Positions 8,638 through 16,944 of a stretch of DNA of 64,000 bases are shown here, one piece after another; the first letter of the stretch is position 1, and every line of letters begins with the position of its first letter. The DNA comes from Bradyrhizobium sp. CSA112. GTDB lineage: Bacteria > Pseudomonadota > Alphaproteobacteria > Rhizobiales > Xanthobacteraceae. The DNA is taken from assembly GCF_029051645.1 (NCBI RefSeq), contig NZ_JAACFS010000016.1, positions 62,001 to 126,000 of the forward strand. The letters are read 5' to 3'. The notes under the pieces were generated by a model that was not told the DNA's origin, searched no databases, and saw nothing but the letters and a program-made list of their open reading frames with translations. The translations under genes and the position numbers were made by a program.

Positions 8638-11360
8638 CTTTCCAGATCAACGGCAGGGAATTTTCCAAGGTGCCGCGACCCGGCCAATGTCTGCGCACGT
8701 TCCTGCGCGAACTCGGCCATTTCGGCGTCAAGAAGGGTTGCGACGCCGGCGACTGCGGCGCCTGCACCGTGCTGATCGACGGCGAGCCGGTGCATAGTTG
8801 CCTGATCCCGGCCTTCCGTGCTGACGGTCACGCCGTGACGACCATCGAAGGCTTTGCGCCCGATGGCGGCATCCATCCGATGCAACAGGCCTTTCTGGAT
8901 GCGCAGGGGTTTCAATGCGGCTTCTGCACATCAGGCATGATCCTGACCTGCGCGTCGCTTAACCAGGCGCAGCGGCAGGACCTCGGCGCCGCGCTGAAGG
9001 GCAATATCTGTCGTTGCACCGGCTATCGTGCGATCGAGGATGCGCTGAACGGCAAGAGCAACATCGAAGACGCCGCCGCAGGCACCGCATTCGGCCGCAG
9101 CCTCCCTGCCCCCGCCGGACCACAGGTAGTGCGCGGCGCAGCGCGCTATACGTTCGATGTCGCGCCGGAAGGTATGCTGCACATCAAGATGCTGCGCTCG
9201 CCGCATCCGCACGCAAAAATCATCTCGATCGACAAGCGTGCGTCGCTCCGCGTCCCCGGCGTACACACGATATTGACGTTTGAAGACGCGCCCGATCGCC
9301 TGTTCTCGACCGCGCGGCACGAGTGGGACTGGATGGACGCGGACGACACCCGTGTGCTCGACGATGTCGTCCGCTTTATCGGGCAGAAGGTCGCTGCCGT
9401 GGTCGCCGAGACCGAAGCTGCCGCGGAAGACGGCTGCCGGCAACTCGACGTCGCATACGAAATCCTGCCGGCCGTGGTCGATCCCACAGCCGCCATCGCG
9501 CCGGGCGCCCCTGCGATTCATGGCGACAAGACGCTGGCAAACCGCGTCGCTAACGCAGGCCGCAATGTCGTGGCGGAAACCCACGGCGAATTTGGCGATG
9601 TCGCAAGCGCACTGGCACAGGCCGCCGCTATCTATGAAGGTACTTTCACGACCCAGCGGGTCCAGCATGCGGCGCTGGAAACCCATGGCGGCATTGCCTG
9701 GGTCGATGCCGATGGAATTCTCAATGTCCGCTCCAGCACGCAGGTGCCATTCCTCATTCGGCGTACGCTGGCCGACCTGTTCCATCTCCCGCCGGACAAG
9801 GTGCGGGTATTCTGTGAGCGCGTCGGCGGCGGATTCGGCGGCAAGCAGGAAATGTTCGTCGAGGACATCCTTGCGCTCGCAGCGCTCAAGACCGGCCGCC
9901 CGGTCAAATTCGAACTGACGCGGGAAGAACAATTCGTCGCAACCTCGACGCGGCATCCGATGCAGATCACCGTCAATGCAGGCGCCGACAAGGACGGCAA
10001 GCTCACGGCGCTGCAGCTCGACGTCCTCTCGAATACCGGGGCCTACGGCAACCACGCCGGCCCGGTGCTGCTTCATTCGGTCGGCGAATGCATCGGCGTC
10101 TATAACTGTCCGAACAAGAAGGTCGACGGCATCGCCGTCTATACCAATACCGTGCCCGCCGGGGCGTTTCGCGGCTACGGCCTGCCGCAGACCCTGATTG
10201 CCGTCGAAGCCGCGATCGATGAACTGGCGAAGCAGCTCGGCATCAGTCCGTTCGAGATGCGCCGCCGCAATGTCGTCAAACCCGGTGATCCCATGCTGTC
10301 GCCGCCAGAATCCGAATATCACGACGTGCTCTATGGCAGCTATGGCCTCGATCAATGCCTCGATCTGGTCGAGCGCGCGATGGCCGCCGAAGCGCCGATG
10401 CCTTCGCTCCCAGCGGACTGGTTGACCGGGGACGGCATCGCGCTGACCATGATCGACACCGTGCCGCCGGCAGGCCATTTCGCCGATTGCAGCATTTCAT
10501 TGCGCGAGGATGGCGGCTTCGACCTCACTGTCGGCACCGCCGAATTCGGCAATGGCACCAGCACCGTGCATCGCCAGATCGCCGCCTCTGCGCTAGCGAC
10601 GACCGTCGATCGCATCCGTCTTTTGCAATCCGACACCGCGCATGGCGGCCACGACACCGGCGCCTATGGCAGCGCCGGGACCTTCGTCGCCGGGCGTGCG
10701 ACGCAGGCCGCGGCCGAGGCGCTGGCCGGCCAACTGAAGCAATTCGCGGCGTCATTGTTGGGCGAAAACCCGGACGCTTGCACCCTCGACAACCATGCCG
10801 CGGTCTGTGCCGGACGCCGCACCTCTTTTGCTTTGCTCGCCGCGTCTGCGCACTCGCTCGGCAAGGTTCTCAGCGCCAGCGGCAATTCGACGGGCACACC
10901 GCGCTCCGTCGCCTTCAATGTACAGGGCTTTCGCGTCGCCGTGAACAAATACACCGGTGAACTCAAGATCCTGAAAAGCGTGCAGGCCGCCGATGCCGGC
11001 CGTGTCGCCAATCCGATGCAGTGCCGTGGCCAGGTCGAGGGCGGGGTCGCTCAATCGCTGGGCGCGGCGCTCTATGAGGAAATGGTGATCGACGATAACG
11101 GCCGGGTCATTAATCCCAAATTCCGCGACTATCATCTGCCATCCTTTGCCGACATTCCCCGCACGGAGGTGTTCTTTGCCGACACGTCGGACGCGCTGGG
11201 GCCGATGGGCGCCAAATCGATGAGCGAAAGCCCGTACAACCCGGTCGCCGCTGCGCTTGGCAACGCTATTGCTAACGCCACCGGCATCCGCTTTACGGCG
11301 ACCCCGTTCAAGCCGGACCGGCTATGGCCGCTGTTGCATGAGAAGTTTGGGTCTGGATGA
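8634..11360 (+). CDS. Molybdenum hydroxylase: fused 2Fe-2S and molybdopterin-binding subunits (xanthine-dehydrogenase family)
   Basis: This 908-residue fusion begins with an XdhS/CoxS-like iron-sulfur domain. The plant-type 2Fe-2S cluster uses Cys36, Cys41, Cys44 and Cys56; the second cluster uses Cys95, Cys98, Cys126 and Cys128 (QCGFC and ICRCTGY). A hinge near residue 145 leads into the large molybdenum-cytosine-dinucleotide subunit with VGGGFGGKQ, AFRGYGLPQ and, near the C-terminus, GAKSMSES, whose Glu865 aligns with the catalytic glutamate (usually GEP/GES). It hydroxylates a purine-like or N-heteroaromatic substrate with water-derived oxygen. Next to 8-oxoguanine deaminase, xanthine or hypoxanthine is likely but not proven. 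The start at 8634 overlaps the FAD subunit. No XdhC maturation factor is in the window. Confidence 0.9.
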   Translation: MTFQINGREFSKVPRPGQCLRTFLRELGHFGVKKGCDAGDCGACTVLIDGEPVHSCLIPAFRADGHAVTTIEGFAPDGGIHPMQQAFLDAQGFQCGFCTSGMILTCASLNQAQRQDLGAALKGNICRCTGYRAIEDALNGKSNIEDAAAGTAFGRSLPAPAGPQVVRGAARYTFDVAPEGMLHIKMLRSPHPHAKIISIDKRASLRVPGVHTILTFEDAPDRLFSTARHEWDWMDADDTRVLDDVVRFIGQKVAAVVAETEAAAEDGCRQLDVAYEILPAVVDPTAAIAPGAPAIHGDKTLANRVANAGRNVVAETHGEFGDVASALAQAAAIYEGTFTTQRVQHAALETHGGIAWVDADGILNVRSSTQVPFLIRRTLADLFHLPPDKVRVFCERVGGGFGGKQEMFVEDILALAALKTGRPVKFELTREEQFVATSTRHPMQITVNAGADKDGKLTALQLDVLSNTGAYGNHAGPVLLHSVGECIGVYNCPNKKVDGIAVYTNTVPAGAFRGYGLPQTLIAVEAAIDELAKQLGISPFEMRRRNVVKPGDPMLSPPESEYHDVLYGSYGLDQCLDLVERAMAAEAPMPSLPADWLTGDGIALTMIDTVPPAGHFADCSISLREDGGFDLTVGTAEFGNGTSTVHRQIAASALATTVDRIRLLQSDTAHGGHDTGAYGSAGTFVAGRATQAAAEALAGQLKQFAASLLGENPDACTLDNHAAVCAGRRTSFALLAASAHSLGKVLSASGNSTGTPRSVAFNVQGFRVAVNKYTGELKILKSVQAADAGRVANPMQCRGQVEGGVAQSLGAALYEEMVIDDNGRVINPKFRDYHLPSFADIPRTEVFFADTSDALGPMGAKSMSESPYNPVAAALGNAIANATGIRFTATPFKPDRLWPLLHEKFGSG

Positions 11361-11418
11361 ACCGGCGCCCGCTATACGTAGCTACCGAGCCCGCCAAGCG
11401 AGGTGACCGACGGCGCAA

Positions 11419-11443
11419 GCGGGACTGTCTGATTGAGTCCCGC
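11419..11443. terminator. Hairpin between convergent genes
   Basis: GCGGGACT (11419-11426) and AGTCCCGC (11436-11443) form an 8-bp GC-rich stem with a 9-nt loop between the plus-strand oxidoreductase (ends 11360) and the minus-strand binding protein (ends 11464). There is no strong T-run on either side, so intrinsic termination is plausible but weak. Confidence 0.45.
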
Positions 11444-11463
11444 CCCGTTCGTTCGATCGCTGG

Positions 11464-12753
11464 CTAGCCGCCGCACTTGGGCAGAAGATTGGACACATCT
11501 CCAACCAGCTCAGGCATGACCTGCTCCGCCGTACGCTTGCCCGTCACCAGGCTTTCTATACGGTGCTTGATCACCTCAATAATTTTCAGCGAATTATCAC
11601 CTGGAAAAGATGCCCATTCCGTCAGCAGCGGCAGTTGCTGGATACTGGTCAGGTGATTGGGGCTCTTTGCGTAGAAAGCGCCGAGCAGGTCAGGCGTCTT
11701 CACAGCGATCTCGTTGCCGGGCATATAGCCGGTGGAATTGACCATCGCGGTCTGGCCGACCGGGCCGGTGGTGAACTTTACATATTTCCAGGCGGCCTTC
11801 TGACGTTCGGCGTCCTTTGCAAAAACCATAGCGACGTTTCCGCCTGCGGGAAGGCGCCCGTCGGCTGCGGCAAGCGGGAAGGCGACGGTTTTGAACGGGA
11901 ACCGGCCGCCGATCTGCCGCTCGGCCGCGGCCACATAGGATGTGGAATCCGCCAGTATCGCGATGTTGCCGGCGACGAATGATTGCCGGGCCTGGCCGAG
12001 CCCGAGATTCGGCATGCCCGATTTGCCGAAAGCTTCGAGCGTCTTCAGCGCCCACATGCCGTTTGCGTCGTCGAAGGCGATGCTGCACCCGTCGGCTTTG
12101 AGAATACGGCCGCCCTTGCTCGTCACCAGCGACTGGAACAACCAGTTTCCGGTTTGCTCCCACTGATAATAGAAGCCGGTCACCGCGGTGCCCGCTTTCG
12201 CCTCGATGGTCTTGCCCAGAGCCAGGAGCTCCGGCCAGGTCTTTGGAAGCGCCGACACATCGGCGCCAGCCTTTGCGACCAGATCAGCATTCACGTAGAG
12301 CACAGGCGTCGAGGTGGCGAACGGCAGGCCGTAGAGCTTGCCTTTGTATTTTCCAAGTTCCGCAAGCGTCGGGTAATAGCCAAGTTCGGCAAGCCCACCA
12401 TCTGCCGCTGCGAATCCGTCCAGCGGGGCGCCTAATCCCCGATCCACGAACAGGCCAATCTGGTTGATTCCGTTGAAAGCCACATCCGGCAGGCGACCGG
12501 TGATCTGGTCACGCAGGATCTGCTGCGCGGCCTCCTCGTAGCTCGCCACGGGATTGCGGAACTTCACCTTGATGTCGGGGTGCGCCTCGGTGAAACGCCT
12601 GGCCAATTCCTGATGCAGCGCATTGAAGGTACCGGGTGTGGTGTAGAGCACGTCGAGCGTGACCTCCGCCCGTGCAGAGGTCGCGCCGATTGCCCCGAGG
12701 GCAACGGCTCCGGCGAGCACCGGCCCTAGCCGGGTTACGATTTGATCAAGCAT
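11464..12753 (-). CDS. Ugp-type ABC importer, extracellular substrate-binding protein
   Basis: This 429-residue cluster-D binding protein resembles UgpB/MalE. An N-terminal hydrophobic signal (MLDQIVTRLGPVLAGAVALG, cleavage near ARA-EVT) is followed by VTLDVLYTTPGTFNALHQELARRF, the usual first strand of family-1 solute-binding proteins, then the LPDVAFNGINQIG and GYMPGNEIAV segments found in glycerol-3-phosphate binding proteins. It is the last gene of the long minus-strand operon, 20 bp after the permease at 12774. In UgpB the ligand is glycerol-3-phosphate or glycerophosphocholine. Because this operon encodes phosphonoacetate hydrolase, a phosphonate or organophosphate ligand is a reasonable inference, not shown. 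Confidence 0.88.
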   Translation of the reverse strand: MLDQIVTRLGPVLAGAVALGAIGATSARAEVTLDVLYTTPGTFNALHQELARRFTEAHPDIKVKFRNPVASYEEAAQQILRDQITGRLPDVAFNGINQIGLFVDRGLGAPLDGFAAADGGLAELGYYPTLAELGKYKGKLYGLPFATSTPVLYVNADLVAKAGADVSALPKTWPELLALGKTIEAKAGTAVTGFYYQWEQTGNWLFQSLVTSKGGRILKADGCSIAFDDANGMWALKTLEAFGKSGMPNLGLGQARQSFVAGNIAILADSTSYVAAAERQIGGRFPFKTVAFPLAAADGRLPAGGNVAMVFAKDAERQKAAWKYVKFTTGPVGQTAMVNSTGYMPGNEIAVKTPDLLGAFYAKSPNHLTSIQQLPLLTEWASFPGDNSLKIIEVIKHRIESLVTGKRTAEQVMPELVGDVSNLLPKCGG

Positions 12754-12773
12754 GGACGGTCTCCATTTTTGGA

Positions 12774-13616
12774 TTACTTCATGGTTGTTACGGCGAGGCC
12801 GTCGATAAACCGGCGCTGCGCGATCAGGAATGCAACGAGGAGTGGGGCCACGATAATCACGGCGCCGGCCATCAGCGGACCGAGGAACTGCCCGGCCTCA
12901 TCGTCACGGAAAAGCAGGATGCCGAGCGCGGGCGTGGAAATCTCCGCGCTGCGAACCGCGATGAGCGGCCAGAACAAGTCGTTCCAGTGGGCCACGATCG
13001 AGAAGATGCCAAAGGCGGCCAGCGCCGGCGTGGTCATGGGGATCATGATGCGCCAGATGATCTCGAACTCGCCGAGCCCGTCGAGGCGGGCTGCGTGAAT
13101 GATCTCGTCGGGTATGGACCGAAAGAATTGCCGCAGCAGGAAAATGCCGAAAGTAGAGATCACCCACGGCAGGATCAGCGCGGCATAGCTGTCCAGGAGC
13201 CCAAACACGTTCAACAGGACGAAATGCGGAATGGCGAGAGCTTGAGGCGGCAGCAGCAGGCCGACCAGCACGGCGGAGAACAAGGTGTCCCTGCCGCGAA
13301 ACCGCAGCTTCGCAAGTGCATAGGCACAGGGAATACAGACCAGGAGCTGCAGCGCGAAGATCGCTGTGCACACAAGCAACCCGTTTAGCAGGAAGCGGAA
13401 CATCGGCGCCGCAGTTAGCGCGACGCGGTAGTTCTCGACCCCATGAAAGGCCGTCGGCCAAAGGTGGAAATCGGCCTGGAATATCTCTTCCGGCGGTTTG
13501 AGCGACAGGCTCACCATCCAGACGAAGGGCAGCAGCGCAAAAGCGGCGGTGAGAATCAGAATTGCATGCCGAGCGACCCGGCCAGCGAACCGCCGGTCTG
13601 GAAAGCGGGCGATCAT
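12774..13616 (-). CDS. Ugp-type ABC importer permease (UgpE/MalG-like)
   Basis: This 280-residue inner-membrane protein has six hydrophobic helices and the cytoplasmic EAA motif (AARLDGLGEFEIIWRIMIPMTTPAL) by which MalG/UgpE-type permeases contact the ATPase. It overlaps the companion permease upstream by 4 bp (ATGA-type junction) and precedes the binding protein by 20 bp. The operon order here (ATPase, UgpA-like, UgpE-like, UgpB-like) differs from the enterobacterial ugpBAEC order. Confidence 0.9.
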   Translation of the reverse strand: MIARFPDRRFAGRVARHAILILTAAFALLPFVWMVSLSLKPPEEIFQADFHLWPTAFHGVENYRVALTAAPMFRFLLNGLLVCTAIFALQLLVCIPCAYALAKLRFRGRDTLFSAVLVGLLLPPQALAIPHFVLLNVFGLLDSYAALILPWVISTFGIFLLRQFFRSIPDEIIHAARLDGLGEFEIIWRIMIPMTTPALAAFGIFSIVAHWNDLFWPLIAVRSAEISTPALGILLFRDDEAGQFLGPLMAGAVIIVAPLLVAFLIAQRRFIDGLAVTTMK

Positions 13617-14545
13617 GAATAATGGACCCGCCGTTCGAGAAGCCGCGCCTGTGTCAGCGTAAGCAGCACAATGATGGCGAGATAGATCACGGTGAGCGCT
13701 GCGCCATATCCCATACGCAGGAAATCGAAGCTCTCGGTGTAGAGCCGATGCAGCAGCACCTCGGACGCATAGTTCGGCCCGCCCTGGGTCAGGACGCGAA
13801 CGCTGTCGAATACCTCGAACGACCTCTTGGCCGTCAGGATGACGACGAACATGGTGACCGGTCCCAGCATGGGCAGCGTCACGAAACGCAGCCGGTCCAG
13901 AACGCCATCGGCGCCGTCAATGGCGGCGGCGTCGTAGAGCTGCTGCGGGACGGCCTTCAGGCCGGATACGAACAGCACCATGGCAAAACCGAGGCCTTGC
14001 CATATGCCGATCAACGCCAGAGCGAGTAGCGCCGTACGCTCGTCGCGCAGCCAGTTCACCCCCGAAATCCCCACCGCGCCCAGGGCACGGTTCACGAGGC
14101 CGATCGTAGGATGCAGCATGGTGCCCCAGACGATCGCCATGGCCGACATTGTGGACATCACAGGAAGGAAGTGCGCGGCCCTGTAGAAGCCACGCAGGCC
14201 GGGACTGGCCTCGATGAGCAGAGCCACGACGAGACCCAGCAGCACCGTGCCCGGCACAACTATGCCCGCATAAACCAGCGTATTGGTCAATGCCTTCCAG
14301 AAGGTTGGGTCCGTGAACAGGGCTCTGAAATTCGCAACGCCGATGAAATGAAAAGTAAATGATCCCAGCTGCCAGTCCGTCAGGGAGAAAAGCACCACCG
14401 CCGCAGCCGGACCGAACAGGAGGCCGATCAGCAGCAGCAAGGCCGGTGATACGGCGAGCCAGCCAAGCCCGTGCTCTCCCGATCTCTTCGCGAAGCTTGT
14501 TTTCGCATCGACCCTACGCTCGCGATCCTGGTCCAGAGTTGTCAC
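13613..14545 (-). CDS. Ugp-type ABC importer permease (UgpA/MalF-like)
   Basis: This 310-residue polytopic membrane protein has an EAA loop (YDAAAIDGADGVLDRLRFVTLPML) typical of the MalF/UgpA permease. After a charged N-terminal leader of about 30 residues, the first helix is WLAVSPALLLLIGLLFGPAA. It overlaps both neighbours by 4 bp (ATPase gene at 14542-14545, second permease at 13613-13616), so all subunits should be made in fixed ratio. Confidence 0.9.
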   Translation of the reverse strand: MTTLDQDRERRVDAKTSFAKRSGEHGLGWLAVSPALLLLIGLLFGPAAAVVLFSLTDWQLGSFTFHFIGVANFRALFTDPTFWKALTNTLVYAGIVVPGTVLLGLVVALLIEASPGLRGFYRAAHFLPVMSTMSAMAIVWGTMLHPTIGLVNRALGAVGISGVNWLRDERTALLALALIGIWQGLGFAMVLFVSGLKAVPQQLYDAAAIDGADGVLDRLRFVTLPMLGPVTMFVVILTAKRSFEVFDSVRVLTQGGPNYASEVLLHRLYTESFDFLRMGYGAALTVIYLAIIVLLTLTQARLLERRVHYS

Positions 14546-15663
14546 GCTGCGGCCTCTACTTGATCGGCCTGGCGCAGGCGCATGCCTGCACCGTCAAATT
14601 GCAGCAAGCACGCTGGGTCGATCTGAAGACCGACCGGACGGCCCGGTTCCGAACGCGATACGTCGGGATGCGTGCGCACGACGACGGCGCCGCATCCATC
14701 TGCAAGCGCCACGTTCAGGAAGATATCAGAGCCAAGATTCTCGACGCTGGTGACGACGCCATTGAGTCTTCTATCCCCAGGGGCGGCTATCCCGACGGCC
14801 TCTGGACGAAACGCGAGGTGCGTCGTGTTGCCATCAACGCCTGGAGGAAGCGACGCACCCAAAGACATCCAATGGTCGCAAGAAACCACGTTGATCTTTG
14901 GGCTGCCGATCATCTCGGCGACGCGCAGGTCCTGCGGGTCCCGATAAAGCTGCTCCGGTTGGCCGACCTGAAGCAGTTCGCCGGCCGTCATCACGGCGAC
15001 GCGGTCGGACATCGTCATCGCTTCTGCCTGATCGTGGGTCACGTAGACGAAGGTGACGCCCAGGCGGCGATGCAGCGCGATGATTTCTGCGCGCATCTGG
15101 ACCCGCAACTTGGCGTCAAGGTTGGACAGCGGCTCGTCCATCAGGAACACGGCGGGATGCCGCACCATCGCGCGGCCCAGCGCGACACGCTGGCGCTGGC
15201 CGCCGGAAAGTTGACCCGGCTTGCGATGCAGCAGATGGGCGATGTCGAGCATGGAAGCTGCCTGCTCGACCTCGGCGCGGATCGCCTTTTCAATGCCGCC
15301 GCGTCCCGGCAAGGCACGGCCGACAAATGGCAGCCGCTGGGCGAAGCTCAGGCGCCGCGTTCGCAGCGGAAGGGCGACGTTGTCGAATACGCTAAGATGG
15401 GGATAGAGCGCGTACGACTGGAATACCATGGCGACGTCGCGCTCCTTGGGGCGCTTGTCGTCCACGCAGCGGCCGGCCACCACGACCTCACCGCTATCCT
15501 GCGCCTCCAGCCCAGCGATGATCCGCAGCAAGGTCGATTTCCCGCATCCGGAGGGACCCACCAGGGTAAGAAATTCCCCATCGCGAATGCTCAGCGACAC
15601 ATCTTTCACAACAGCGGTTTCGCCGTAGCTCTTCTCGATGTGGCGCAGTTCGATCTCAGCCAT
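14542..15663 (-). CDS. Ugp-type ABC importer ATPase (UgpC/MalK-like)
   Basis: This 373-residue ATPase has Walker A GPSGCGKSTLL, a Q-loop in AMVFQSYALYPH, signature LSGGQRQRVALGRA and Walker B VFLMDEPLSNLDAK, followed by a C-terminal OB-fold (TOBE) domain of about 130 residues of the MalK/UgpC type. The start at 15663 is preferred: GAGGTCGTG precedes ATG and MAEIELRHIEKSYGE is the normal N-terminus. Longer in-frame starts would extend into the upstream hydrolase. It overlaps that hydrolase's stop by 8 bp. Confidence 0.92.
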   Translation of the reverse strand: MAEIELRHIEKSYGETAVVKDVSLSIRDGEFLTLVGPSGCGKSTLLRIIAGLEAQDSGEVVVAGRCVDDKRPKERDVAMVFQSYALYPHLSVFDNVALPLRTRRLSFAQRLPFVGRALPGRGGIEKAIRAEVEQAASMLDIAHLLHRKPGQLSGGQRQRVALGRAMVRHPAVFLMDEPLSNLDAKLRVQMRAEIIALHRRLGVTFVYVTHDQAEAMTMSDRVAVMTAGELLQVGQPEQLYRDPQDLRVAEMIGSPKINVVSCDHWMSLGASLPPGVDGNTTHLAFRPEAVGIAAPGDRRLNGVVTSVENLGSDIFLNVALADGCGAVVVRTHPDVSRSEPGRPVGLQIDPACLLQFDGAGMRLRQADQVEAAA

Positions 15664-16942
15664 CACGACCTCCCCGAACAGCCTGCAGCGGGCGCCCATC
15701 CATTCCGGAGGCGGGAAGCCCGAGATGAGTGAGAATGGTTGGCGCGATGTCGGTGATGCAGGAGGGCTCCTGCCTTGCAACGCCATGGCTGAAGTGCGCG
15801 CCTCTGATCATGAGAAAGGGCGCTTGCTCGCCTGCACCGAGGCCACCGTGCTGGCCGCTGCCAAGGATATCTGCCTTGTTACCGGCACGCTCCGCGACGA
15901 GGCTGGTGCCAGCGATGCCGTAGGCATTGGGCTCATCGCTCGCGCGCATGGAGACTGCAAAAGCGAGGCCGTGATCCGGGCCCTGCCCCACCGACGCCAG
16001 CGCGCTGCCATCGACGACGGTTTCCGCCCATTCCTGATTGGCGAGGAAGTCGCCGACCAACGGCGTGCGCGCGACAAAATCCGGATGGACGTAGAGCAGC
16101 GCGGAGGTGCCGTTCGAGGCGACGACCACGTCGGTTGATTCAAGGCTCTCCTTCAATCCGGCGGTGACCAGTTCTTCATCTATGTCGATGACGCCGGTGA
16201 CCGTCTGATGGCCGTGATCTGATCCTATCAGAAGGAGAACATCGTCCTTGTCGGCGAGCGTGGCCACCGCGTCCATGACGCGCCCGGCATTGCGGTCCGC
16301 CTCTTGCAACACCGCAAGATGACCGGGCGATCCCATGGGCAAGGCGTGCTGCGTGGCGTCCGGCTCGCCGAGCCACAGCACCGCAAGCGCAGGAGGATCA
16401 GACGGAGGCAACACCGCTTCGCGGATGAAGCGTTCGGTCATTGCCCGGTCGCCTTCTACATCCAGCGTGACGCGAAGCTGCTCGTCTTCCGGTAGCGGGA
16501 CGCGGGCGCGGCCGAACGATCCGGCGCGATGATAGACCCGCCCAAATCCATCCGGATCGTGCGCATAGGCCGCTCCTGGCGAAACGTTGCTGAAGATGAT
16601 GGCACCACCGCTGTCCGTTAAGCGCTCAGCCAAAGTTGGCACGGCCAGTGCGCGGCCGGTGACGCGCCGCTTGTGCTGGAGGAAGTCGGGGCGACCCGCG
16701 TCGTGCCGAACGAGACGCCCGTTTTCCATCAGCGCCATGGTGTTGCCCTGCAAGCCGTGGCGCGCGGGATGGCACCCGGTCGCCAGGCTTGCCGAAACCA
16801 CCCGCGTGCAGGACGGAAATACCGTGCGATGGGCGGCGAACTGCTCGGAACGCTCGGCGAAGGCGGCAAGACGGGGCGTGGCCTGCGGCGTCACGAGATC
16901 GCGGCGCAGACCATCGAGGATGACGAGGATAGCACGAGGCAT
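15656..16942 (-). CDS. Alkaline-phosphatase-superfamily phosphodiesterase/phosphonate hydrolase
   Basis: This 428-residue metallohydrolase of the nucleotide pyrophosphatase/phosphodiesterase type has recognisable ligands of the two-zinc site: Asp10 (VILDGLRRD), the nucleophile Thr46 (FPSCTRVVSAS), Asp and His in LGEPDATQH, Asp-His in IGSDHGHQTV and a late His in GSGQHGGLG. The superfamily splits phosphate mono- and diesters or, in PhnA, a C-P bond. It sits 2 bp after phnA and overlaps the importer ATPase by 8 bp. A role in cleaving a phosphodiester- or phosphonate-ester-type substrate before or after PhnA is an inference. No signal peptide is visible, so it is probably cytoplasmic. Confidence 0.82.
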   Translation of the reverse strand: MPRAILVILDGLRRDLVTPQATPRLAAFAERSEQFAAHRTVFPSCTRVVSASLATGCHPARHGLQGNTMALMENGRLVRHDAGRPDFLQHKRRVTGRALAVPTLAERLTDSGGAIIFSNVSPGAAYAHDPDGFGRVYHRAGSFGRARVPLPEDEQLRVTLDVEGDRAMTERFIREAVLPPSDPPALAVLWLGEPDATQHALPMGSPGHLAVLQEADRNAGRVMDAVATLADKDDVLLLIGSDHGHQTVTGVIDIDEELVTAGLKESLESTDVVVASNGTSALLYVHPDFVARTPLVGDFLANQEWAETVVDGSALASVGQGPDHGLAFAVSMRASDEPNAYGIAGTSLVAERAGNKADILGSGQHGGLGAGEQAPFLMIRGAHFSHGVARQEPSCITDIAPTILTHLGLPASGMDGRPLQAVRGGRDG

Positions 16943-16944
16943 AG

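Noticed and set aside
8931..10478. Open frame of 515 codons on the minus strand
   Set aside because: Antisense of the molybdenum hydroxylase; shadow of its codon bias.
14359..15732. Open frame of 457 codons on the plus strand
   Set aside because: Antisense of the Ugp-type ATPase and permease; no domain.
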